Shown: positions 43,401 through 48,700 of the stretch, one piece after another
How positions within the stretch are numbered: the first letter of the stretch is position 1
Layout: each line of letters opens with the position of its first letter
Assembly (NCBI GenBank): GCA_024206195.1
Contig: JAAGZO010000387.1
Location: 1 to 64,000 of the forward strand
Direction of reading: 5' to 3'
Source: a bacterium
GTDB lineage: Archaea > Nanoarchaeota > Nanoarchaeia > Woesearchaeales > UBA10216
DNA: 64,000 nt
The notes under the pieces: generated by a model
The model's input: only the letters and a program-made list of their open reading frames with translations
What the model was told of the DNA's origin: nothing
Database searches by the model: none
Translations under genes and position numbers: made by a program

Positions 43401-44197
43401 AGCAATATTGTGTAGTTACCATCTTCACTGACTGTTAACATTATAGGGCTTTCAATAAGCCCAAGGTACTGGTAAGAGCTTTTTTCAGAAAGTATCAAAA
43501 GACTGTAGTTGCCATCATCAGGAATTTCAAGCAAAACCTCCACTAGATCCCCTATTTCATACTGCTTTTTGTCTGTTGTTAATGAAGCATTCATTTTTGG
43601 CTTCTCTATCTCACCGCCAACAGTGAAGCTTGCAGTCTCTGTAATATTCAGCCTATCTGTTACTGAAACAAGATAGCTTCCTTCAAGCTTTGGCTTGAAC
43701 TCCAAAGGAATAGCTGGTTTTCCAAGGAAATTGTATGACTTGTTTTCTACAGAAACAACAATTCTGTAGTTCTCATTAACAGGATCTATGTAAATCAGAA
43801 CTGTTTCACCAAATGCATATTTTTCTTTGTCTGTATAAACTGAGAAAGAACTGGTTTTTTTATTTACAGTGAAATTAGCAGCACAAATGATAGTATCATT
43901 TGTTGAATTAATCAGCTGCGCAGTGTAATTGCCTGCTTTTTTTGTTTGAAAACTTAAATTTCCTTGAACTTCAAGATATTTGGAGACATTATTTCCAGAA
44001 AAAATAGCGAGCTCTGTTCCTGAAACATTTTTCAGGCCAACAGATACCAGTACATCATCACCTATTGTGTAACTTTGTTTATCTGTTTCAATACAGTTTG
44101 GACTATCATAAAGAGCATCCGCTACACCAAACTCACTACTCACCCCTATAATAGCTACAGCCACTATTAGGCTGACTATCCAAACTCCTTCTTTCAT
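22457..44197 (-). CDS. Giant 7246-aa surface adhesin-like glycoprotein
   Basis: The domain order is: signal peptide (1-28); three Ig-like repeats opening TDK-x-x-Y-x-[IF]-G (about 35-285); NVTLNETLPV-type Thr/Asn repeats (about 545-590); a block shared with the 1181-aa protein (about 690-983); three phage-tail-collar-like segments with HxH motifs (985-1300); two tandem 723-aa units with DUF2341 (WWNTSWSRRK) and LamG-like halves (about 1420-2870); a MAM/jellyroll-like domain (about 3700-3850); about 20 Ig-like repeats of around 90 residues (NCSLIINGTINQTNTT, NCTD) interrupted by two more DUF2341 units (about 4517 and 5913); CARDB; and the FYVEL-type end (7053-7246, ending FYLELK). Mass is near 780 kDa before glycans. 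No C-terminal anchor is seen, so it must be held by partners. Confidence 0.88.
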   Translation of the reverse strand: MKEGVWIVSLIVAVAIIGVSSEFGVADALYDSPNCIETDKQSYTIGDDVLVSVGLKNVSGTELAIFSGNNVSKYLEVQGNLSFQTKKAGNYTAQLINSTNDTIICAANFTVNKKTSSFSVYTDKEKYAFGETVLIYIDPVNENYRIVVSVENKSYNFLGKPAIPLEFKPKLEGSYLVSVTDRLNITETASFTVGGEIEKPKMNASLTTDKKQYEIGDLVEVLLEIPDDGNYSLLILSEKSSYQYLGLIESPIMLTVSEDGNYTILLNKEEETVATSSFVVGKLAEPEPVEEEEEIEHVFTLSEDVSFDFDFSEDVEGTKNILEKLFGMSPIDEVRAYILGQKENDNFQLMIDHIGTDSFSVLVKSNPRIEPDIYTLYVEVKADDEIFSKTQDFKWDAVVDVINETEEINETIEEINISNYLDYSFALEEPVLIEVDFTGKIEGERDIFGQALKQSVVEQITAYVEGEEENENFNLTIESVEYDKFLVRINANENIEADVYNLVTLAAAGEQIATDETLFNWGLSAAEIVEKVFARNITAPVIPTNVTINVTEPVNVTLPANVTINETLPVNVTLNETLPVNVTLNITNETKTSVFLNIKDHRKQKLHSMVRFYRDDVLVKEIHDEMPKDLHEMGIVSLPKPEEVPIGTYDIEIIPEDVSIKRINFRELNFSGNIELGLSDVNEATVDIESKNIVNAYSVDPTALSFTNATVSVVAQGTELYKCKDWNFEQQICTGEWKKVMDITPGQEYDFVLTAEDPGYAETGVATVNTKKSIYRPNEAAEIVMVVLDTGGHLVDGAAVDLEITMPDGQKRQYSTSLGSIVETDRGIYEATFSETALEGNYNLFVKAVGDNVDNAMQSYFSVKSYYEFDILRTTPVTMDPGKGPFDSSIQIVSFTNSSVFDFSEVLPASFTISDLGGASVSEVDEKKILTWSNLENNSIVSYSAQPPQVTPELYELGPSYVTYNSQTFTEARPWFLAIDPPFEGGFMIFFEASEATPDGWTCVSCTSGDPFYNTYIRGNDTYGNTGGTMHHTHTMSMTDMQAPATVIRNAGGQNKGGPTHTHAMHSPSVSTTMNTPQSRALKVIVYDNGIPDTVPAGAIAIFNTSTLPEGWTRYSDQDDYFLFGNGSAATFGSNNEAHSFSASFSATTSYAACSWWGNQCSNPNHLHTVSGTTSIEDRRPPYLGVVLAEADIETIIPGAPNGMIAMFNVTPSSTTWDVLSDEDEDFSGRFLYGTDSYGDMGGSDYHPHDDTDHTTSSGTLLNPGCLAAGSRSVAARPHTHQVTMHFTTEEAKYLPPFIDVIFAAAIDAGPPLVTLEDPAEGYWNGTYDPAIVDFNCSVLDTNATNISLYLTDNETENFALNGTCLIPPEQRSGSCNWTRSLSNGNYTWNCLAYDHLGNSSWATNRTDLIINHTFPPPVVSKFECELAGEGWVDCEDMLYSDTLLAVRVECTGGDYMHNISNMSFEFFNVPDNKYYINTNATHNDTNWWVYDISDAVINDSGEYWLNVTCWDTTSKASFNSSNWTIAWGNLSSALVDASDIPGNVSVGQIFSFSSQVNCTGGECGYINASLDPINWWNTSWSRRKDINVTSVASSDLENFPVFLNISLEPRMQTDFGDLRFLNASCNNGGDELYYELDNYTSSYAYLWVNFPHMSPGEITTICMYYGNPTEASGQNRTAVWDPNYVMVQHLDDAGAGDSYINDSTAYDKDGVKKGSGSPAQVNSLLGHGQNFDGTDFINISDSTEFDVTEEVTLEAWVKGDAFKETYNADEMFVIRPIDDYDINIPVVIGETKHALAVDEETKDNAVTHLRQNDGGLTWLYDLYHPNFNTTDYPGGSIAEVHMRGVIVSGIGATNGGRPVFYDNEMHYGTAWWITTGWGGGDDEHTQDITTFRDSWAWNDLRDYYYGVDLKPTFLNVIYCTQLFLNMTYNVSSTIVGKGEGFYQLGISNNNQTWGYVNNNAAYGDAYDIYGDKWHHLVMTYNSTHERLYVDGVLATEINVGESIATNDNNLTLGDYFDGIIDEVRVSNVSRSSDWVNQSYTLVANQSLYVSFSPERSKGIIPEDSGEPFFTTDQNPRDYTGSPCLGNMQNGSSCTQSWDVTVTGNPGTTWDFFVIYESMNYTPYGIFNNSPMIMLTIYKPEGPTINDVQCELNDAWVDCTTMKYWDNLSAVRVNCVSEDIFNIVSNVSFNLSNSPDNFSYFNANATSNESVWWIYDNSNLTINDSGYFSLNVTCWDSYSLSDNYYFNWSIPWGNLTSAVILPTKNLNVSQGELFEFISEINCTGGECGYIQATLDPLNWWNTSWSRRKNINITSVVSSTLTNFPVFLNISIEPIMQHDLQDLRFLDEPCNNGGDEMDYEIGNYTTEHGEVWIRIPTLPANENVSICMYYANPNEPSGENVEAVWDFTYKMVQHLDDGPTNISIDDSTSYFKDGLKKDIGEPAQIAGLMGAGQSFDGLDDHINISDSSFIDFDKQVTLEAWVKGDSYKGTYNADEKYVIRPLDDYVTNIPAETPGGSKHALVLDEEICDEGTTYITQNDGDLTWLYDLYYPNLTSSDYPGGSVANVTMHAVVAAFLGPTSGARPVFYDGSMHYGTAWSIPWTWVASGYKTQDITSFRDLWTWNDLKDYYYGIDLKPTFLNPVYSSQIFLNITYNVSSTLVGKGESAYHLGIGAGNYTWGYINNRTVYGKAPGLYDGASWHHVVMTYNETHERMYIDGVMTGEKFVNMSIVTNNENLTIGDFVDGVIDEVRVSNESRSADWINQSYQLVANQARYVTFSPELSKGVIPPGAGVPFFTTNGNPRNYSETSCLGDMDGGDNCTVSWTVNATGDVDSFWDFFAIYESTNYSSYVGTNITDDRTIGIYFILNISVLNGTKGVYYNSSIDIYDGAGLLSAKTLSDTEDSLEIFVGKSGPYNITINAPMQGENLTAKIFDARIPEKVSFLTQFVQNYSGFLQFLPTEYRMDTVTPIFTLNDSFDYASGYLKIPKKDIDVSRICHCENWDFTTVNCTEWTCVNPASSMPNYGEDGDSFWFDVEEFSGYAGAIYIGLEIWDSTDPKGGSYDLDPGDNAFFYTNLSEYNGTPISDATCLFDMTDGVPAYMDYNTTSKLYETNQTAGGSGYQSWNVTCIPPGYTAIWATDFIFLQPTWYSSIGDIMADGWARHNQLDENNWNPTQHDDDIYVGENSDDEYLSIVGFNLTAVPQNINVTYSVIVLRRQELQGTPGEIHVFVLNGTACDWFDNSSTADYDDVEACQTRLQTAIPYEDYNENDEVVVVDVVDNDLTFENELDDEITFKFVDISFENDNRVSWDTSVADGADSGATYDPPLLTLEYQVPPHFYYWTIKNPDNEVIEDGYNATRAEKLLLETRWSENLSSAKFEHNGNGSFFNYTDTDIGIDYVNYTLNLSLGNEFKVGIVNVTALHVQDVYNLFSNTTPPTYFYVYGYAVIPERLLVPSVIHKYTNTTFSCRVTDRHSNFAIPNYNVTFYIDDTYLGHNYSNSDGWAIWHYDDTTDTPGEPTQYTFTCNLTEDLPNYYFQSSEYEKTEVLDVYPTTFDIDPPLINEVSNNPPQIIVGRSTFFTANVTDDSGIGSVILNITNPNGTNYSYPMEYSSGDLYTHNFTETTVNGSYSYYVWADDAVSGVSNQTEVDTFQASFASMVMSVQTIKDSYKQEENVELFPYSYHFSDDLESGSQSVVVIPAHNLSLFAEDFESGNLNQWKTLEDVSVGGAYARTGSFGARLYNNWWVAFVSWMENTTLTTDYSDIWFKYSRNLVSCEDNDMLYIEWYDGADWNSVEELYASGGGWSDEEVLLPDAAENLDDFRVRFRLQSDTGFDWWADYAYVDDINVTATIPVQKDSDPINYSTTGSNFTKVADVEIKVETTLYNATGSVGLGAAYPDIVVSIYDGVEFGSQTNCELKSAYGTDGNFLHNCSIKISNKTIMQAWNNSNNRKIQLRAIDLEEDDQIDWSGVYIQVNTPSKASNYNPYLEMTNTLRIQIINSTHDVVSTFYNQEKTIDSNDTLNLSTLNAIWNTGSLPLGTYKVYSDIWDGAGPVQNVDESHVNDSYNFEIDYLRLAVESPINNSVVDATNFWANVSLNYVSYPSGGWCGYSLDGGANVTMQNDSSVHFYGFTSNTSVFNHTLMFFCNDTDNDISNISTSFYATDQSGPLVYLMEPFEGEDGLPTTITFKYNVTDIVSNITNCSIYIDNSFEDSDNVIEEETEQNFTVGGFSLGVHDWRVDCYDNSTDENFGQSATQDFMVGADDIAPEIFLGDPQNNTESTNNDVVFFFGVYDELSAIDNCTLIVNGKINQTKNGSDIVESYNNDDNNITFYDMPIGQYNWTLNCTDGSSNKNVGESETRNISIIEDTDYPQINLMFPDFSAQFTSGNINFRYNVSDASSGIANCTLLINDTIKGFHTNPAEGATNTFSVTGLTDGYQIWNVTCIDDSFQVNQNISETRNFTVVVLSDLTITVESEQVFYERGTKYNKSINISTKVLDELTAPVNVSVTTDIIQGNTTLRWWNSSWTQRKPIYLNETFGTTRTDRSIEVNVTGLAGNVTTCLDEIRVVENSSMDLTEIPLYVSAGDDSTFCTIKFDGTVTGSAVHENNYFAYYDNPTASDPSYNYVPNTTGFYLATAGVLTGTYDDSNGVYTDTFVEDDNNWDVGDNNWWSTVHAYMELTYDITAIEISEDEINDLTFNLTYCHSGEGDDPIECDGGQPIEGSSQGSQDVEVYNYDLTQWDDIGNLRTNDNENAVTDSWSVTSDWSQYIDDSTDQIRVRYEMYYTNNIAQQSYLALDYAPMTVNFKAVITADKIGVTYALLNSSKNDTADDGLFQFDTSSTGPDKDSYSAISRIVSDSYNDGLAYTFFRLEPDATGPVVNLMLPEDENISQVNNMTFFYNTSDTASYVSNCTLVINLTYNQTDYDITEDTVLNFSLTDLENTNYGWNVRCLDDYPIPNVGTATERSFMIALDEDPPTIDLVTPVDGYNETDGNLTFYFELWDEYATTADCDFYINGVLNDSRTGLYTNASTYDFNLSFIDEGEYEWFINCTDDSIAENSNVSNTWNFTVIYDFGLPSFELIGPIDYYQSTTGNVSFTFNVSDAISEIANCSLLINGTMNQTNTSVDKNHMQNFTVTGFDLGEYSWNVTCTDNSDYHWSNTSESRIFIVATDIGAPNVSLMYPPNDGQLVNPNVLFWYNATDFASELNNCSLIINGTINQTNTTYVPENTALNFTVDDMEDGDYTWQVNCSDNSDNGNTGGSEIWNLTIGQDETPPEIYLQFPPDDYYADTDGNVTFRFYVDDLATDIANCTVILDGVLNTTNTSFIEEGVSGQEIFVPGVSNGTHTWSMNCTDTAFPPNTGNSSTWTFEVHIDQDLPAVNLINPSNNTVETDGVRMFEYVVSDVISDIANCSLIFDDVIQQTNTTITEGETQNFTVTGMTNGVYEWKVNCTDGSDYENINSSETWVLNVSLDSNPPAIYLMTPENNSVDTDGNVIFNYNVTDIISNITNCSLLFDGAIQKTNFTVDKDVVQNFSVTGLSAGTYNWSVRCTDDADSFNVNTSEVRNLTVMLVDQPPAITLYVPENNSQDFDGGVNFTFSVISSLDIANCSLIINGTINETTYSPPLGEQVSFEILDIYTGHYDWNVNCTDTSEVPLQNSSEIRFLVIGPDTEGPVIDLESPDDEHLSTSPGVVFSYSVNDVGGEVDNCSFIINGTINQTNTTITEGITQVFLVTGFDNGGYLWEVNCTDNASTPNLASSDSRVLYVGSDVTPPQINLMLPVNNTRSLSQDMQFYFNTTDVTSNVSNCTLMLNDVANQTLHDIPESVQLLFVVPHLDEGPYNWSIECTDDAEEPNTGSSYIFNLSVRLPDRMLLNVSTGNLSYQQGSLIDMTLNATTVSELPLNATVSLDVVRGNITVPWWNGSWRYRIPVTVNSTDAERTNKIVEQAVNFTTILGIDLGAGGTTFDSNSVRVIEWSDNRTIEVASQFNPSESFDATANAYGDVVWLLNSTTAADTTRDYYIYFETTASSKSAAGYAEPTYNLIGSAKSVELDGSSTSASRMFVSFENESFTLSFNEGNAFNNFDYVSYAGSGSIWNITINDSTLTNPDSAIAPFIVRADDYMFANSTTKVTTGPVMTRINMPGNITTVADSRADINYTIWFVDSEIRVMADLYAYFGSAESAPSVKYMNEWFAYMLSNNSDWTNYINNAQSAVQNRTHQYNNKVPAGANNVYSSSWYNEYNEMGSVSVYAEVFKKNGAEQSKGVIIYNDGYDTPPESDSVGFDFDETTISAGTSYNLRVWMIFSPNNSSQKITDIISEVSVPLNVTLGSVQELMNKSSGVTDENGTFYANWSSANQESGWYSAIGIANKFEYYNGVDYSFFNVLPDLIPPDVALGPPEGWLKTEDITFYYNVSESNSLSNCSLIIDGKVNDTDLSPVNNGENTFTVNSFSEGTYNWTVNCIDQSSNIGNATDKTFYVDLTKPSTELRSPANEVIINYTTVDFNFTAFDNIDTNITCNLTINSIDNVTYIDSFNDTSVNVTVSDMAQGRYSWNVTCWDDAYNTNISDTWSFIIDYSPPTVTLNTPSNNSWDGDGNVLFVYTPFDYSGVDNCSLIIDGVINQTNITIDGGEQNNFSVTGIDEGIINWTVNCTDIGGFTGTTAPYTLNVDKTVPYVNISAPADGNVSDRSTLEFIFNATDNMATSLSCNITINQSINNTSPISVTGGIEEPYEISGFNDGLFSWNVTCWDTANNSNVSETKQFTVAEIPVVTLGNPPDNYWTKTRDQTFYFTPTDNSGSLSNCTLIFNDGLNVSSSSITEGQENSIVSPQLADGLYNWSINCTDGAGLTGASPNKKSIFIDNKEPFIEIHNPWQGQNFSVDDVVFNFTATDNLAPNLTCNLTLNNFINETNFIVPNGSSYNLTIDNLDLGNHSWNVTCWDSLNNTNISETIEFIVNAPDLVPYDISFNTSYPTEDSNVSINVTVTNIGGLIAESVIVRFFDGNPATGGTQIKEDRIIETIGVGASESANVTWKPSIGSHVIFVAVDPDGDILELNDSNNNASTNISVSSWQTVFGNITGDLVIIEATSNKTVFSWNETTLSGSVLVTDADSSVTWTNLTAIGITVSGSRSMDDFEEIDTAMSTTVNSDSVNFTYTSNSVPRNMTSFDVFLTTINNVSVANSTNTSEFVTGILWDNSDTAGTEYDGDEDLVFITDIHNAVGTYGIYDFEMRIPARLREYVAPNNYNYVTFYLELK
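35600..39940 (-). repeat. Tandem 2169-bp duplication inside the giant gene
   Basis: Two units of about 2.17 kb lie head to tail. For example the block encoding WWNTSWSRR is at 37284 and 39453, exactly 2169 bp (723 codons) apart. Each encodes an ECEL-x-x-x-WVDC start, a DUF2341 domain, a LamG-like half interrupted by about 170 residues, and an FFTT-x-x-NPR-[DN]-Y end. Edges are approximate. Confidence 0.8.
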
Positions 44198-44210
44198 CGC
44201 ATTTGCGCTA
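44192..44210 (-). repeat. 19-bp inverted repeat, right copy
   Basis: On the minus strand this reads AGCGCAAATGCGATGAAAG and contains the start codon and second codon of the giant gene. The other copy is at 18890-18908 in the opposite orientation. Confidence 0.8.
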
Positions 44211-44268
44211 AGCTTATACAGCTCGTTACGCTCTCATCTGAACAAATTAATCAAATAAACATGAATTA

Positions 44269-45306
44269 TTACTTCTTCTTGAATTTGCTAAAGAGTCCCT
44301 TTTTCTCAACCTGTTCTTCCTTAGGCTCTTCACCAGGCTCCTTAAGCTTCTCAACCTTTTTCTCAGGAAGCTTCTTTGCCTCTGCTGTCAACAGGTTGAA
44401 GTATTTGTCAAGATCCGGCGTCTTCTTTGCCAGCATCTCAAAACCAACCAAAAGTTTGTTTATTCTGTCAAATTTCTCTTTTGAATAATCATCAAACTCA
44501 GCTTTCATCTTTTCAAAGCGTTTATTCGTGAGTGTGACAACATTTCCTGCGCGTTCTTCAAAATCATTGACTTTTATCAGAAGATTCTCAACATCCTTTT
44601 TCTCTGCAACCTCACCCATCTTAATCTTAATAGAATCAACATCAGAAACCAGAATCTTTGACGTCTTATCCAGGTCTATAATCAGGTCCTGTGATCTTGC
44701 AAGTCCGCTTAGTCCTTTTTGCATCTCAGAAAATATGGTTTCAACCTTGTCAGCATGCCTTTCAACAGTTGCCTTGACTTGTTGTATGCTCATCAGCTCC
44801 TTCTTTGTTTCCTGGCTCAGCTTTACAACCTCTTCCAGGCCTTTGAAGGTTGTCATCTTGTTACGCATATCTTTGAGCTCTGCAATTGCATTCTTCAGTA
44901 TTGCCTCGTTGCTCTCGAGGTTTGCTCTCAGTGCTTCAACCTTTCCGTCCTGTTTTCTTAGTTCTATCATCAGCTTGTCAGGCTGTATTGTCTGGACAAG
45001 GTCTATTGCCTGTGTAGCTTTTGCTTCCATGTGCTGTGAAGCTCTATCACGATCTATAATCATGGCTCTTAGCTCTCCAATCTGCTCATTTATTCTTGTA
45101 AAGCGTTCTGTAGCTGCTTTTTGCAGTTCATAGAATGAGGTAAATTGTGCTTTCAGTTTTTCAACATCAGCCACTGCCTGCCCAAGTGATAAGTCATCCC
45201 CACCACTATTGCCACTACTGGTGTCTTGGCTTTTTTCAGGTTCTTCTGCCTGCTGTGGCTCAGTTTCTTCCTCTGACTTCTCCTCTTTTTTCTTTCTCCC
45301 GAACAT
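44269..45306 (-). CDS. Cytoplasmic coiled-coil protein, ArlC-like in style
   Basis: This 345-residue protein has a basic start (MFGRKKKEE), an acidic disordered segment (10-38), then long helices with coiled-coil spacing (about 45-310). A conserved-looking core reads RINEQIGELRAMIIDRDRASQHMEAKATQAIDLVQTIQPDKL. The C-terminus is acidic, then basic and amphipathic (KKGLFSKFKKK), suited to membrane or ATPase contact. There is no signal peptide. The style recalls archaellum cytoplasmic-ring proteins (FlaC/ArlC), which also work beside an ATPase, but I cannot claim homology. It starts three nt after the 153-aa gene and precedes the giant gene by 71 nt, so it is part of the ATPase-giant operon and a likely cytoplasmic scaffold. 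Confidence 0.72.
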   Translation of the reverse strand: MFGRKKKEEKSEEETEPQQAEEPEKSQDTSSGNSGGDDLSLGQAVADVEKLKAQFTSFYELQKAATERFTRINEQIGELRAMIIDRDRASQHMEAKATQAIDLVQTIQPDKLMIELRKQDGKVEALRANLESNEAILKNAIAELKDMRNKMTTFKGLEEVVKLSQETKKELMSIQQVKATVERHADKVETIFSEMQKGLSGLARSQDLIIDLDKTSKILVSDVDSIKIKMGEVAEKKDVENLLIKVNDFEERAGNVVTLTNKRFEKMKAEFDDYSKEKFDRINKLLVGFEMLAKKTPDLDKYFNLLTAEAKKLPEKKVEKLKEPGEEPKEEQVEKKGLFSKFKKK

Positions 45307-45309
45307 TCA

Positions 45310-45771
45310 CTACCCCTTTTTCATTAGACCCTTCTGGATCTCAACACAGTCGCTAAACACTTGCTTTTTCATATCTGAAGGAAGCTTTGTGTATTCTTGC
45401 TGTATTTCTGTGTAAACTGCGTGCGCTTCTGCTGTTTTTCCTGATTCCAGAAGCGATGTTGCCGTAGTTATGAGCGCCTGAAACTGCTCAAATCCCCCTT
45501 TACCACTGGTTCTTTCTTCGTTTTCTGCATTTTTAAAGCTTTCTTTTTTATACTCACCCATTTCCGCATTGGCATCCTGCAACATTAAACGAACTTTTTC
45601 AATATCTTTTGCTTCGCCTGTTGCCTTGACCATCAAAATCTTGGATGGTATGTTCATAACAAGCATTTCTGCTATCTTTGTATCTACTCCAGCCTTTCTT
45701 GCCTGGCTTATAGTATCCTTTATCTCTTTCAGCTCTGCATTCAAGATTTCTATTGTTCCTTTATCCATCAT
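45310..45771 (-). CDS. Small cytoplasmic helical protein sharing the ATPase tail
   Basis: This 153-residue protein has no signal peptide. Its C-terminal half (about 97-153) is a helical hairpin module: ALITTATSLLESGKTAEAHAVY, LPSDMKKQVFSDCVEIQKGLMKK. The C-terminal 60 residues of the neighbouring ATPase have the same layout: AKMIEEAYGYIGKGDKQKAKETY, LSKEQKAQVVRGCVELQSALTQK. The shared C-V-E-[LI]-Q near the end is diagnostic. Its ATG overlaps the ATPase stop codon (ATGA), which keeps the two products coupled. It probably binds the ATPase or competes for the same partner. TPR-like fold is a reasonable guess. Confidence 0.75.
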   Translation of the reverse strand: MMDKGTIEILNAELKEIKDTISQARKAGVDTKIAEMLVMNIPSKILMVKATGEAKDIEKVRLMLQDANAEMGEYKKESFKNAENEERTSGKGGFEQFQALITTATSLLESGKTAEAHAVYTEIQQEYTKLPSDMKKQVFSDCVEIQKGLMKKG

Positions 45772-48700
45772 TTTTGCGTTAGTGCTGACTGCAGCTCAAC
45801 ACAACCTCTCACAACCTGAGCCTTTTGCTCTTTTGACAGGTTTTTGTATAAACCCATGACCTTTGAATATGTCTCCTTTGCCTTTTGCTTGTCACCCTTT
45901 CCAATATAGCCATACGCCTCTTCGATCATCTTTGCTACAGTCTCCATTTCATTCCTTGAAGGCACATCAGCTTCGTTTGGAGCTTCCTTTTTTGGTTCAG
46001 CAGGTTTTTCCTCTTTTGGTTTCTCTTTCTTTTTCGCTTTTTTTGCAGCAACTGCCTCTTCTGCAAGCTCTTCCTCTGTTACTCTTCTCTTCACCATCTG
46101 CTTTGGCTTCTTTCCAAGCTTTTTCCATTGATCGTCTATTCTTGGTGTTAAGCCCTCAAGATAGATGTTTACCATGTTGAAGCTTCCTGACTTTATCTTG
46201 TCCTTTGCCAGCTTTAATTCAAGCTTGAGGTCAAATGTATCTATGCCCAGCTTCTCAAGCTGGTCTATCTGGAATTCAATCTCATCAATTATTCCATTGA
46301 ACTTGTTGTAGTTCTGCAGTTCTTCTTCTCCAATCCTCTGCACACCGTGGAACACTGGTCTGAATGAAACAAAGTATGGCTTTCCGCGGTTGTATGCTGC
46401 GTTCTCAACCATTCCTGTTCCAACTGATGCCTTAACAACAGATTTCAGTATATCTTCACCATATTCCTCTTTTATTCTCGCAATATCTCCCTCATCCCTT
46501 GTTCTCAGCTGTATCTCTGTGTTGATGTTTGCCTTTACCTCTCCAGTAAAGTCGCTCAATACTTGACTTACAAGTATCAGTCCTACTCCCCATTTTCTGA
46601 ACTCTCTTGTTGCCCTTTCAACCTGGATAAAGACCTTACCGCTTCCTCCAAACCTTGGAAGCAATGAATGAATACCGTCGTATACCATGACAAACTTGAG
46701 CTGTTTTTCCTCAGGAAGGTTTGCGTGGAAAATCTCTCTGATTGTGTTTGCAACAAAGATTTCAACCTGCGGTGTGCTTAGCTTGTTTGTTACAAATACA
46801 TTTATCTCTCCTGCCTTCATGAATTTCTTGATATCCAAAAGTTCGTATGCATCTGTAACTTGGTAGACGTTTCCATTGAAACTCTTTGTTTCTGATGTTT
46901 TCATTCCAAACTTACCATAAGTTGCAAGTAGCTTTTTGTCCTGACATTTTCTTAAGAATCCTGTCCACTGACCCGTTGGATCAAATACAATAACTGCCGC
47001 ACCTTTCATAAGTGCCTCTTCAACAAGAACCTGCGCAGCTATTGTTTTTCCACTTCCGCTTGCTCCTGCAACAATAGTGTGTATCTGGAACTTATCAAGA
47101 TCAAAGTTTGTATGGTGTTCTGTTTCTGCAATTGTTCCAACATATGCAGATCGCTCTCCCTCTTTCGGCAGCTGGCTGTAATCAACTGCAATCCTGTACC
47201 TCTTCTTCTTTGCCTTTTGCCGCTTGTACACCAAAACAGACATTGTTCCTGATGAAAGAACAACTGCGACAATCAGGAGTATCCATATAGGGATTATTCC
47301 AAAGAGCGCATACTTATAGAATAATTCTTTCACTATGAATGCGCTTGTATACTTGGATGTTACATCAAAGTAATCTGTTTCTAATTCAAGCAAATACTCA
47401 CCAGGAGGCAAGTCCTCAGGTAATTTGTATGTCTTAAGCACAGAAAATGCTGTGTGGACAGTAACATTATCTTCTCCTACAGGTATGCTTACATTATTTT
47501 CAAGACCTTTTATGTTATACCTCATACCAACCTTATACTCTTCCTCAAGCAACAAATTCTGAAGATCAACCCTGAACTTCAGCGTGTTTCCCTGGTAAAG
47601 CTTTTTGTTTAGTATGCCCAGTTTTACAAGCAGTGCCTCTACAGGTAGCTTTTCCTTGTTGTAAACAAGGATGTAAATCGGAATCTCATCCTCAATATCC
47701 CCTTTTATTTTCAATGAGCCATTGTATACCCCTACCTCTTTGTTTGCGAGTATTGTCATCTCAATGCCTTCACTTGTAGTAGCAGGGATTGTCAGATCTG
47801 TTTTATCGAGCCGTATCATTGACTCTATCTCTCCTTCAACCTCAAAATCAATATTCATTGCTGACTTTTTGTGGTTGGATATTATAATTGGAACATCAAC
47901 AAAGGTTCCCTGCCTCATCTTTTTGATTATCTGCTGAACAGAAAGCTCATATTCAACCACCTCTGTTGGTGTCTCAACTATTGGCTGCCTTGGAGTTGAC
48001 ACTGTTGTTACTCCTGTTCCCTCTCCAGCACCTGCTCCTGCACCCTCTCCAAGACCATCTGTTACAATTATCTCTTCCTCCTCTTCAGGTTGCTCTGTCA
48101 GCGATATGTTGTATTCAGTATTATTTCCTGCAACAATTGTTACATCATCTGCATAGTTTTGATAGCCTGTTTTCAGTGCAACAAGGTTATGCACACCTCC
48201 TGTTGCACTTAAGCTGTAATAACCTGAACCATTGCTTTGCACAATAACACCAGCTATGCTGATGGTTGCATTTGAAATCAGATCACCTGTTCCATTTTCT
48301 GTTACCAGTCCATAAAGTGTTCCATTAGCTGCCTCTGCTGCAACATAGAGCGACATCACAATGTTATGCAGCGTTGACTCTCCTGAATTAACAGTCACAT
48401 TATTTGCATAATTGTTATACCCTGTTCTGACTGCAACAATGTTATGAATTCCAACAGGCACTGTGAAACTATAGTCTCCTACTGCATCAGTCACTGTAGA
48501 ATTTCCACCTGCGCTAACTGTTACATTGTCAAGCAGCGCACCGCCCTCAGCCATCACTGTTCCATAAACAATTCCATACATTGGTGCAAGGCTAATGTTG
48601 TAGATTGTTGTCTGACCATAGTCAATTGATGCATAACCTACGTGTGTGTAGAAGTTAGGTGCAGTTCCTAAAACAGTGTACAGTCCTTTTGAAAGATTGA

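Noticed and set aside
44269..45306. Confident assignment as archaellum protein ArlC
   Set aside because: Only the coiled-coil style and the position next to an ATPase agree; no ArlI, ArlJ or ArlH gene is in the window.
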